NCBI GenBank assembly: GCA_023053575.1
Contig: JAKZAP010000021.1
Span: 14,012,212 to 14,076,211 of the forward strand
Length of the DNA: 64,000 bases
From: Branchinecta lynchi
Lineage: Eukaryota > Arthropoda > Branchiopoda > Anostraca > Branchinectidae
Direction: 5' to 3'
Part shown: piece by piece, positions 46,201 to 58,200 of the stretch
Numbering within the stretch: position 1 is the stretch's first letter
Layout: each line of letters opens with the position of its first letter
Position numbers and translations under genes: made by a program
The notes under the pieces: generated by a model
The model's database searches: none
What the model saw: only the letters and a program-made list of their open reading frames with translations
What the model was told of the DNA's origin: nothing

Positions 46201-49200
46201 CACACCAAGTCTCATTCCCTTCGGGAGTTATCGTGCTGACAGACGGACGGATGGACTGATGGACAACTTTTGTGATGTCATAATAGGTATCCCTCCACTT
46301 ACGTTTTGGGATCCCAAAAAGTAACGCCTTTTAGACGGATTTTCAGGCCTATTTAAGTGAATAGGTGGTGTGTTACTAGACTGTTTGATCGCACCCCTAT
46401 TCGTTAAAATTTTAAAGGACCTGCCCTACCTATAATACTAACGCAACCTTAACAATCACTCCCTATCTAAACTCGGATACCCCTGTTTCGTACGGTACAT
46501 TCTAACTCGCCCTCACTTGCCGTGTTTTGCTACCTTAGATGTGTATCACGCTGTCGACGGTTGTCTGCGAGAAGTTTTTCCGAAGTTTTTCCATCAGAAA
46601 AACCGGTTATGTAAATTGTTCCCCTGTTTTCCCTATAAGTCTACGGGTCTCGGAAAATGCTTAAAACAGCCAAAACCGTGGGTTGTTTTTTTAAAGCACA
46701 GCCTAGTTTTAAAGTATTCAAATATTTTAAAATACTGTAAGTTGAAGAGTAAATAGTGCGAGGGGTCCTTTAAGTGATCGGTATCGGCACGATCGCGATG
46801 ACGGCATTCCTGTTTGTATAGTTACAAAGAATAGAAGGCTATCTTGACGTTCGAGCCGCCTGTGACTGTAACTGTGGTGATTGCTTGTTTGAGCAAAGGT
46901 CAGGACCACCGGTGAGAATAGCATAAACAGACTGAGCTGGGTGCGGTTCCGAACATTTTTTGATCTATACGTAAAATCACTTTGACAAGTTGCTTTTAGT
47001 GCAATCGATCATTTGGAAAAATGTCGTATCGTTAAAATGAGCTGTTGTGACCTTGGAGAAAATAAAGGCGAACAAGCTTGTCCAGTTTTAATTGGTACCA
47101 GCCATGAGAAGCGTGTTCTTAGTCTGCTTTTGAATTAGATACCCAGTGTTATTTTTAAAGGCGAACTGAATGCCTGCACTGCTATGTTACTTGCACCGTT
47201 ATTTTGTTTTCAAGAGCCTTTATACCCATCTTCATTTTAAACTCAGGTTCCTGCGGTCAGGTTCATTTATTAGAAACAGAAAATAAGAGCTAAATTTCCT
47301 AATTTTTGGCAAGGAGCGGGGCTCGGAAGGAGAGAACAACTCGATGAAAAATTTGTAGCCTGCGTAGTAGTAGTACGAAAAAGTTGCTTGTAATGCTATG
47401 TAATAGCGAAGAATACTATCATTTAATGTGCCTCAGACTGGTCCAATCTTAAGTAGTAGTATTCAGTAGCATCCAGTCTTGCTAATAGTAGCATATAGTA
47501 GTATACAGTAACAAGGTAGACTTGAAGTAGAACCACGTAGTAGCATTAGTTAGTCCTGCATGCTACTTTTTCGTACCACTTCATAGTACTATTTTGGGAT
47601 AAATTTTTCATCGGGAAGAATACTGTTGAACATCTATAGAAACAGAGTCACGAGCTTGTATGACACTTGTTACAGGAAAATTATACAAGAATGTAAAGGA
47701 AGACTTGACAGATACAAGAATGTAAAGGAAGACTTCACAGATTTCTGCGCCACCTCCAACTCCCCATAGCGTTGTTGGGTCCAGATCGGACCTGTAAATA
47801 GAACGTTTAAGGTTTCAGCTCTTACCACCCATCAAATATTACTCGAATTGGATCGCCTTCGCTACTTACGGCGTGTCAAAAGATCCCGACTCTGCAGCAG
47901 GGGTACAGAGATACAGTAGGGGCCCTCCTCGATGATACACTAACCAGCTTTTCTCCCCAGTGATCTTGAGCCTTTCTTGTTTCAGGTCAAGTTGGGAGCA
48001 CCAAAGGAAAAGCTCATTATCGGTATGCCAACCTATGGACGTTCATTTACGTTGGCCAGCGCCGCCAATTTTGCCGTCAATGCTCCCGCCAGCGGCGGCG
48101 GCAAGGCTGGAGTGTTCACACGAGAGGCTGGTTTCATTGCCTATTATGAGGTATATATATTTTATTTGTAACCCCTCAAATACACGAGGTGATAGCGGAG
48201 TAAAGAGAACAATGAAAAACAACACTGGATACATAACAGTATAAACACACAAACTTTAGACATAATTTTTAACTGGGCCCTGAAAAATACATGAAAAACA
48301 TCATGCACTCGATGACATGACGAGATGTACATAGTAGTGACGCTGACGTTTTCTCTAGTGAACGAATGACATCTCGGACGGCGAACTTCTAAACTAATTT
48401 GTGGTTGCGGCAGGAACGAGGAAGGTACATCGAAAGTGTATGGAAGATGGACAGATATATAGATATTTCTTAACTCTATCGCTTTCTCCTATCATCTTGG
48501 AATGCGAGCGGGTTGCCCGTCAGTCTTATCCGCTTCACCTGGGACCGTGATTAAACAAACAGTCGTGAATACCTGCATGAAAAATTTACATTCGCCTTTT
48601 TGACAACATGCTCGATCTCGACCTCGGTAGCTGTGGTTTCAGGGCTTTGGAATTTGATCTAGGAGAGGTGGGGGAACCGAGTTTGATTCCGGTTATGTAC
48701 ATTTTGTGTGATTTTGCTAGAAGTCAATGGACCTGGAGAAAGGGCTTACAACAGCCACAACTGTGGGAAATTAGTTTAAAATAGAACCTGGTAACAAGGC
48801 AGCTTTGGAATATTGAAGGAATGAATGAAATTTATTTCCCATTTTTAAGACACAAGTCACAAACAGAGTACGAAAGAAAAGACAAGAAAAAAAAGACAAG
48901 AAGACACAGCATATAACACATAAATTTTGATACTCTTATTTACACATGGGGCAACATAGCCCTATACAAAGTATGGCTAGCGTCAAGAGAACGAACAAAA
49001 CCCGCAATTCGCTCAGATATTGCAATAAACGGATCGGTGACATTATACTTTGCCGACAATCTAGAATTACGGGCCCACGGAGGTAGTCCTAGGAGATATT
49101 TGCAATACTTATAAAATGTAGAACGAATGCATTTTTTATCTTTCATAGTCAGTAGTGACCAGAATGACGACAGCGCTAGTACACTGTAAAAGTTTCTCCG

Positions 49201-52200
49201 AATAAGGATGCAGTATTTGCTGCTGGGATTAATTTTATCTCTACTGGGATAAGATTAATCCTAATTAGGGGTAATCTTAGCTCAATAAAGACAAGATTAA
49301 TCCCAGTAGCAAATACTGCAAGATTTTTTGTTACAGTGTATGTGCGGCATAGCGAATGCGGAATATAGCCGGGCCAGTATGTGTCTATTGTAACGACGCT
49401 TAGAAGTAATGCAACAAAAAAAGAGTAAATAGTGCGGTAGAGCCCTGAAGTATCCCCAGGAACCAATTTGAAAGTTAGGGTTCGTATCCTAGTGCCACCT
49501 AACCTCCCTCTCCCCCAGATCTGCGAGATGCTCCGCTCTGGTGCCAGCTACATATGGGACGACGAGATGCAAGTGCCATATTTGGTTCACGAAGACCAAT
49601 GGATTGGGTTTGATGATGAAAGAGCCATCAGAAATAAGATGAAGTGGCTCAAGGAGGGTGGCTATGGTGGCGCGATGGTGTGGTCTATCGATATGGACGA
49701 CTTTAATGGCACCATGTGCGGCGGTGATGTGAAGTATCCGCTAGTGGGTGCAATGAGGTATGTTCTAGCTTTGCTTACGATAGTATTAGGTTGTAGCGTT
49801 CCAATTTCCTAGTCCTCATTAGAAGAACTGACTTAAAAAATATTAGCTGCGTTTTTGCATGCCTTGCAGCACGCCTGTGAGTAGCTGCTGTGCTTATTAG
49901 GTGTTTTGGTAACCCTTTCCCTGTGGCCTGTCTGCTTATTTACTCCTCAGTCCGACGGCCAAAGAACGAAATCCACAGGCTACGGCCAAAGGCCTTCTTG
50001 ATGCCGTTTTCCTTGGCCTTAGCCTGTGGTTCCTTTAAAAAATGGAGGATCCTGAGTATCTGGAAATTCTGGTATACAAAAATGACTTTTTTTTAAATAA
50101 ATGTAAATTATTGTGAATGACTGCTGTTTGCTTGTCAACTCTCTGTACTCGGTGATTTTTTTTTGTATAGTGGGTCCAGAACTTTTGGTAGCTGTAGGTT
50201 TTGATGTGTCCAGAAGAGCATACTGTGTTGGTTAGCACACTAGTTTAAAACCAGAAAGTAAGCTGTTTTTAGATTGCCAGAGTGCACCCCAGACCGTTCA
50301 CCAAAGTACTAATTTGCCAGTTTTAGTTAGCCAGACAGAAAAAGCCCGCCTTCTGTAATAAAGTAGAGGTATGTTTCTTTGAGCGGCTTATAAGGCGTTT
50401 TTGCTGTTCGAACCCACAGGCCAAAGTCACGACAAAAAGCGTGCAAAAACGCCTTATTAGCACACAGGCCAACTGCTACGGCTACAGGCCATAGGAATGC
50501 AAAAACGCAGCTATTGTACTGTATTATTACACACACTGTAAAGGGTGGGTAAGGGTGGCGGGCAAGAGTTCAAGGAGTTTTTCTTCTAAACTAGGTGTGA
50601 AGCAAGGGTGTATACTTTGTCCCCAAAGCTTTTTTCCCTATTTATTAACGATATGGAGGCTTTCTTAAGGGCCAGGGCTGCTCCGTTTGTATCAGTTGAT
50701 TTAGTCAGGCTTTGCATGTTATTATTCGCGGATGATGTGGTTTTGGTGGCGGATACTAGAGATAAACTGCAGGTGTTACTAAATTTGGTGGAGGAGTATC
50801 TTAAATCTAAGCGGTTGGTCCTGAACGTGAATAAAACAGTTGCTATGGTTTGCCGAAAGGGAGGAAAAATAGGTGTTCATGACAGGGTATATTTTGAGGG
50901 TAAGGAGTTATCAGTGAAAGAAGAGTTTGTGTATTTGGGGGTTAAGTTTACGTCGAAGGGTAAGTTTGGAAAGCATGTGGATCAGTGTGTGTTGAGGGGA
51001 GTAAGATTGTCAAATATGGTATTTAGAAGCCACGTACGGGATATTAAAAATATGAAGTTCCAGAAGCGTATATTTAGGACTAAAATAGTATCAAGTATGC
51101 ATTATGCTGCGGAAGTTTGGGGTTATGTGGATGTACCGAAGTTGGAGGTAGTCCAGCTTAGATATTTTAAGAGGATATTAGGGGTTCTTGAGTCTCTTAG
51201 TAGTATTGTACTGAAAGGTGATCTAGGTTTGTTTTCGCTTAGGTCTAATAGATTGGTTACTATGGTAAGATTTTGGGAGAAAATTATTTCATTACCGCGA
51301 GTGAGGTTGCTTAAAGCAGCCTACCTGGAGGCGCTTTGCGATGAAGACCAGCAATCTTGGCCTCATCAAATTAAGAACATTCTTAACAGATGCGGCCTGT
51401 CCTGAATTATGGAATGGTGGTGTTGGAACTTCTTTACAGTGTGGTGAAGTGTCGCGTAAGGTGGAGCAAATCCTTCGTGATCAGGAAATTCAGGATTGGC
51501 AGTGTCGGAAGGCTGAGTCGGTTTCTCTACGGTTTTATGCAAAGGCAAAAGATGTTTGGGGGGAGGAAATTTATTTTAAAGCTGGGTTGTCGGGAGTAGA
51601 TTTAAAGTGGATGGTGAGTTTAAGGGGGGGAGGATTAGCTATTGGGGAGAAGGTTTATAGGAAAAAATAGGTTAAAGAATGGCCCTTACTTTTGCCCAAT
51701 GTGTGGAAGGTGGATGAGGATGTGTTCCACTTTATGTGTGAATGTGAAGGATTGAGTGATTTAAGGGTCGAATTATTTGGGGTGGGAATTACTAGGGAGG
51801 AGTGGCTACTAGAAAAAATTGGAAGTACAAATATGGGGGATATTCGTAAGGTGGCTAGATTCCTCCGCGTTGGTTTGTCCCATAGAGAGCGATTTTTTTA
51901 GTTTGTTGTGTTTTTTCTTGTTTTGTTGCCATGACCCCAAGGGTTTTTTCGTGCAATAAATTCATTCATTCATTCATTCATATAAAGATTAAAGTTAACT
52001 GCAGTATTTGCTACTCTGATTACTCTTATCTCGACGCAGATAAGATTGATACCAAATAGAGATAAGATGAATCCGAGTAGCAAATACTGCAGTTACCTTC
52101 AATCTTTTTATGGAGGAACTTTTTACAGTGCAGTCAGAAGTTTCATAGCATTTTCAGATGGATGCGCACCTTCAATTGAAATGTGATAGCACACCTATTG

Positions 52201-55200
52201 ACGTTGCAGAATATTTTACCTTTTAAGTATAACTATAACGTTAAAAGTAACATTTCATAAAACATTTTTTTAACGTTCATAGATAGCTTGTTGATCAGAG
52301 ACTCCTCTCAGACTTGTTGAAATCAGGCATCCTTTATGAAAGTGTTCTGCGAATTCTGACAGTGTAGGCGACAGATTTACAGCAAGCTTTGTGAGTTTTT
52401 TTTTTACATTTTTGTAGGTTTTCTTTTGAGCTCTATCAGACTGCATTTTTTGTTGTCGATATCACACAACACGCATCATTTTATTTATGATCATTAATTT
52501 ATACTTTTGTCAGTAAGTTTATAATAATTACTACCCTATTACTGTAATCTTGCTTTTATTATCCTGATTTTTCCTTTGTATTATTTGTTCATCGCGATGT
52601 AATCTCTTGGAGCTTTTTTTTATTTAAGCTACAGCTGCTTAGCTACAGGCGTCAGAATTTTCTCTTCTGTACTGGCCGCGAAAAAGTTCATGCGATTGTC
52701 TAACTAATTCAGTTTTTTCGGTAGGTTTAACATACTTATGATGGATGACTTGTCCACATAAACGTCACATAACGGCCACATAAAACTTTATCAATTAGTC
52801 TGCTGCTCTAGATTCGAATAATTTTGATTTCTTTCGGTAAAGCAAAGGCGCTTTTTTGAACGTTAGTTAGTTTTTTTTGGACCGTGCAGTTTTGGGTCAA
52901 ATGAACGGTAAATGGTAAAATGAAGAGTCAGGTGTTCTTAGCGAGGGCTTACCCACTCCTCTGTACTTGGTGCAGGTATTTTCCGGCACTACCAGGCACC
53001 TGAAACTACGTATACACCAAAATCGAGAGTAGACAACCCCTCAGTTCGTAGGAGCCCGTAATAAGCTATACTTCGGATGATTGGTAGTTGACTTCTGCAC
53101 GAATTTTCTGTGCTCTTACAAGCATTTCATCAACAGATTTGTTTCATTTTAATTGTTTTCTGTTAATTTAAGCATTTATTCAAATAATGTATACAACGGA
53201 TACGTCAGCTACGATTCTTCATGAGCGATATTTCGGACCTTCTTGGCAAGGGTCCTCGTCAGGCTATTTATTTTTTACAGCCTGACCCTTGCCAAGAAGG
53301 GCCGAAATATCGCTGATGAAGAATCGTAGCTGACGTATCTGTTGTATACGTTATTTGAATATATGTTTCAAAGTCAGCTTGGGTTTAAAGAATATTTATT
53401 TTAAGCATTCTAGTTGAACAGGACCAAAGGGATCCCAAAAATTTAATATTTGAGACAATTGGGTCTTGTTGATATCCGGTCTTCGACAGACTCCTTGAAC
53501 TATCAAAGCTTAGAAACAGATTAAGACAATGGCTAACATCTGAGAAAGCCAAGTTCGGATATCAACCAATCAATCAATTCTATTTTCCAAATAGCTGAAA
53601 GCTAGAAGAGGAGTGGGTGCTCTTCTGTTTTGTTTTTTGTTCGGTTAGTGTGTGTTTTGACTCGTTTTCATGTTACAATAATCATTTTGAATGCTTTTCA
53701 TTGATTTTGATTTTTAATAGTTTCTTTGTTTTTTTCTTGTAAAAATTAAAGGTGAAAATATTAAGGTAATTGTTAAGTTATGAATAGAATTGTAAAGATA
53801 ATATAATTTTAAAGTAAAATAGAAAGAGTAAGTGCCACACTTGTGTCACTGAGTGGAGGAGGAGGGAAAAAAAAAAAAAAAAAAAAAAAGCTAGTAGAGG
53901 AATAAAACAGTTATGAATTCAGCATGTCTCTTTACATCTGCTTTGACGAAATCGATTGAGCAATTTCAATAGGCTCTGAAATTTGGACATTCCAGACGCT
54001 CCCACACGCACATTGCGTGAGTCCAGGCACTATTGGTCACCCACAGTCGCGTGTACAACTGAGTGCAGCACCTCTTGCAAAATTCATTCGTGAGAACAGT
54101 TCGAACCAAAAATCGTAAAGGTTAAGTTCCGACAGCTAGGTTGATATCGAAAGATAACATCGAGACGGCCATTGAAATGGCCTATCCGAGCCGAAGGAGA
54201 GGTAGGTTATGAAAAACATTTACCTAGCGCAGCGAGGTTGAGTGGCCGTCGATATTTTTATTCCGCTATCAATCAAGATGGAGGTATTTTAAAGGACTTG
54301 TCTTTTCTATAATACTAACGCAACCTACCATAATCGCTCCATATATTTCTAAACTCGGAGACCCCAATTTCGTACGATACATTCTAGCCCCTCTAACAAA
54401 ACCAAGCTGATTGTCTCGCTTGCCGTGTTTTGCTACCTTCGATGTGTATCACGCTGTCGACGGTTGTCTGCGAGAAGTCTTTCCACCAGAAAAAACCGTT
54501 CATGTAAATTGTTTCACGGAAAAGGCGTAAATTGTTTCACGGAAAAGGCTTAAAACAGCCAAAACCGTCGGTTATTTGTTGAAACTTTTAAAGTTTTAAA
54601 GTAGTTTTAAGGTATCCAAATATTCTAAAACTCTATAAGTTGAGGAGTAAATAGTGCGAGGGGTCCTTTAACTATTATAACCTTGTAGAAGAGAACTAGT
54701 AACAATTAACCATTACACATGCGTATCATCGGAAGTCCCATAGGTCCCGTCAGTCACATAGAAAGTTTGGGGTAGATATGACTTATTACCAACCTCTTGC
54801 CTCTGGAGGTTGGTATGAAGTCTATTATATGGTCCAAGCTAACTGACCATTCATAATACAAAAAACAAAAACGAGATTTGCGTTTTTGGGATCCCAAAAC
54901 GTAAGTGGAGGGATACCTATGACATCGCAAAAGTTGTCCGTCTGTCCGTCCGTCCGTCTGTCCGTCCGTCTGTAAGCACGATAACTCTCGAAGGGAATGA
55001 GATATTTTGATGAAACTTGGTGTGAGGATTCGTTGGGTCGTCGGACCAGTCAAGTTCGTAGATGGGCTTTGTAGCCCTACATTTAGGGGTGCGGGAGGGG
55101 TTTCAAATTAAGGGGCAAACAAAATATTTTGAAACAGCTAATATGATAGTCGATTCTGGGGTAAGAAGACATGGTCAACACGAAGGTGAAACCCATTTTG

Positions 55201-58200
55201 TCATCGGACAAGTAGTTCGCCCGGAATCCGGCCAAAACCGGAAAGTTTGTTGAAAGTAAAAGTTTGATTTGAAGTTGATTAGATGTTCGATTTGGGGGTA
55301 GGAAGACATGCTGAAGACGATGGTGAAAACTATTTTCTCGACGGACAAGTATTTCGACCGGAATCCGGCCCAAACCGGAAAGTTTGTCAAAATTAAAAGT
55401 TTTATTTGGAGTTGATTAGATGTTCGATTTAGGGCAAGAAAACATGCTGAACACTTATGTGAAAACAATTTTCTACCAGGACATGTAGTTCACCCGGAAT
55501 CCGGCCAAAACCGGAAAACTGTTGGAAGTTAAAGTTTTATTTCTAGTTGATTAGATAAGCGATTTAGGGGTAAGAAGAGATGCTGAGTCCCTGTATGACA
55601 ATCATAGTTCGACCCGAATCCGGCTGGACTCGGAAAATTTGTTATAAGCTAAATTTTTATTTGAAGTTGATTAGATGTTCATTACTGGGGAAAGAAGATA
55701 CCCTGATTTCGTCTTTGAGCTTTTTTTTTTTGCCGGACAAGTAGTTCTCGAGTTCGGCCGAAACCGGGATATTGGCAGAAGTGGCAGGAAGTTTTCGTCA
55801 AAACAGATATGACTTATAGGGGTAAACACACATGCTGAGTTCATATCTGAACTTGGTTTTCTCAGGTGATTAGGTATTTGGCCTTAATCTGTTTCTGAAT
55901 TTTAATTGTAAAAATGTTCAAGGAGTCTGGCAGTGACTGGATCTGGCTAAGACAAGACCCAGTTCTCTGGATCAGATATTTTTGGGATCCCATCGAAACC
56001 TTTGGTCTTGTTTTTGTGGATAGGCTAATATCCCTCTAAGATTTTATGCGAGGGATAAGTATAAGTTCAATAGTGTAAGTTATAACGAGGTATATGGTTC
56101 GAATGTTTCGGCTGCACTTCCGGTAACCGTCTCCAGTGAAGACGAAGATTCTCAAAGAAGGAAATGGGGAGATATGGAACGAGAGACTATTAAATCCCTT
56201 TATTTATATCCGCCAAAGCTGGCGAGTAAACGAAATATAATAAAATATAGGTTTACAACTGACCAATAACTAGACTATGCACTTTCACAAATTCCACATT
56301 CAGTTTATTTTGTGTAATGTAATACATAATATTGCAAAATGTAAAACAAAATACATTAGGACATCACGTTCAATGAGTATCAACTTCAAGAAAGAAATGG
56401 GAAGAAAAGGAGATGAGGGCCTCTTGCGATAAGAAATAAAGAAGTCAATTTAAGTGATTGATTGATTTACTTTTTCACACTCATTTCTCCGCTTAAAGTG
56501 GGAGCAACCATCTATAAGTAAGGAGAAAATATTTGAAATCTGACAACTTTTTCACACTCATTTTTCCGCTTAAAGTGGTAGCAACCATCTATAAGTAAGA
56601 AGAAAATATTTGCAATCAGACAAGTCAGTAACCAATAAAAAAAACAATTGAATAAAAAAACTTTCTTCACCAATCATTATTTTTATAATGCTGCTCCCGT
56701 GAAAAAACTACTGCTACTGAATACTTCAGATATCACCATTATTACGACATTACCATCAATGTTTCTCAGTGTGTAATGGCTTTCCGATTATTCTATAGTA
56801 CCGCACACCTTACTTAATTTGTATTTACTATTCAGGGAGGAACTCAACGGCATTCCCCGCATTGGCGGAGGCAAAGATGTTGATTGGAGCAAAGTCGCAC
56901 CCACCTTGAAACTTCAACCGACTACCCTACCCCCACCCATCAAGATTCCCGTGTCTGAGCTTATCGGGTCGCTATCCAACAAGGTCAAGCCCCAGCCGTT
57001 GCCGACATCGAACGTCCCACTTAATTGTAAGTACTTGAAGCAAAGATGGGTGAATCCGGATTCGGACTCAAATCCAGGACTAATCTTCTGCTTTTCAGGC
57101 TGGATTCGTATTCAGACTCGGATTCCAAACCATGGAATCTGTCTAATCTGTCTAGTTATATGATTACCTTAGATATCAGTATGTATGTATGCATGTATAT
57201 ATTTATTGCCCATCATAAATGTAAGAATACAACGCTGATGGAGTAATAAAGAAAGAAAAAGAAAAGAAAAGGAAAATAAACAATAGCTTCTAACGAATAT
57301 AAATAGAACAAGTAATGGCAATCTCAGGTTTTTGTCACATCAAACTATAACCTATGTACATGTTTTGATTTTTGTTAAGGTTGGATTCGAATCCGGGTTC
57401 AAATCCTCAGCATGAAATGGTGGATTCGGAATCGGATTCGTACCTAGCTCTCTATTCAGATTCGAATCCTTTCGTGATCGGATTCGCCCATCTCTGAACT
57501 GAAGTCAAATTTTTTCAGGTTCTTTTCAATGCCGTTGGTCTCTATTTATTCGAAGAATTCTTGAATCCTTGAGAAATTGAATTTATCACCGCTTAAAGTC
57601 CGGCTTGAAAAACTGATTTTGCAGTTCGGCAAATCTATCCTGGCCAATACGAGCCACCGGTCGGTCACTGCTACCGGAAACAGCCCATCCCAGTAATCGA
57701 ACTCGATTGCTAATAAACTTCTATTCCCTAAAGTCCGAACTGACCGTTACGGGAACTCGTTTTTGCCTTTTTGTTGTTTTTTTTACTTCGGTGTTCAATG
57801 CTGAATCGTAGTGTGTGTTTGTTATTTAATTCATTCGTTCATTTATTTATTTTCCTCAAAGAATATATAATGAACACTGTCACAAATAACTTTCAAAGCA
57901 ATAAATAACAATTGACGTACTTTCTTTTATCGAAAAGCGAATATTATTAGCTTTAGCTACAAAATTATCAAATTTCTGCTGAATTGCCAGGGCAGGGTCT
58001 TTAACTGACAGGGAATTAATTAGAGGTGTATTTCTAGCAAATATGGGTATCCAAGCAAAAATTTACAATATTCAAAATAGCACACACGAACACTAGCAAT
58101 CATACCACGATTAAAACCTATACGTATTTATATGTTTGTTATTTATAATTTGTAAGAAACTGAATTTAGTTATGCTATGATAAGGCGTATTCTCGCCGTT

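Larger units (their letters stand above)
39391..47985 (+). other. Cht7: Intron 5 of Cht7 (8.6 kb)
   Basis: GT-AG intron with a doubly split family F element, several LINE remnants, and families C, D, G, N and P. Confidence 0.85.

Noticed and set aside
49380..49495. tRNA-like phrases (GTGCGGTAGAGCCC and GGTTCGTATCC) before exon 7
   Set aside because: The first phrase is a variant of the family D end (AATAGTGCGAGGGGTCC), the arms do not pair, and no cloverleaf can be drawn.
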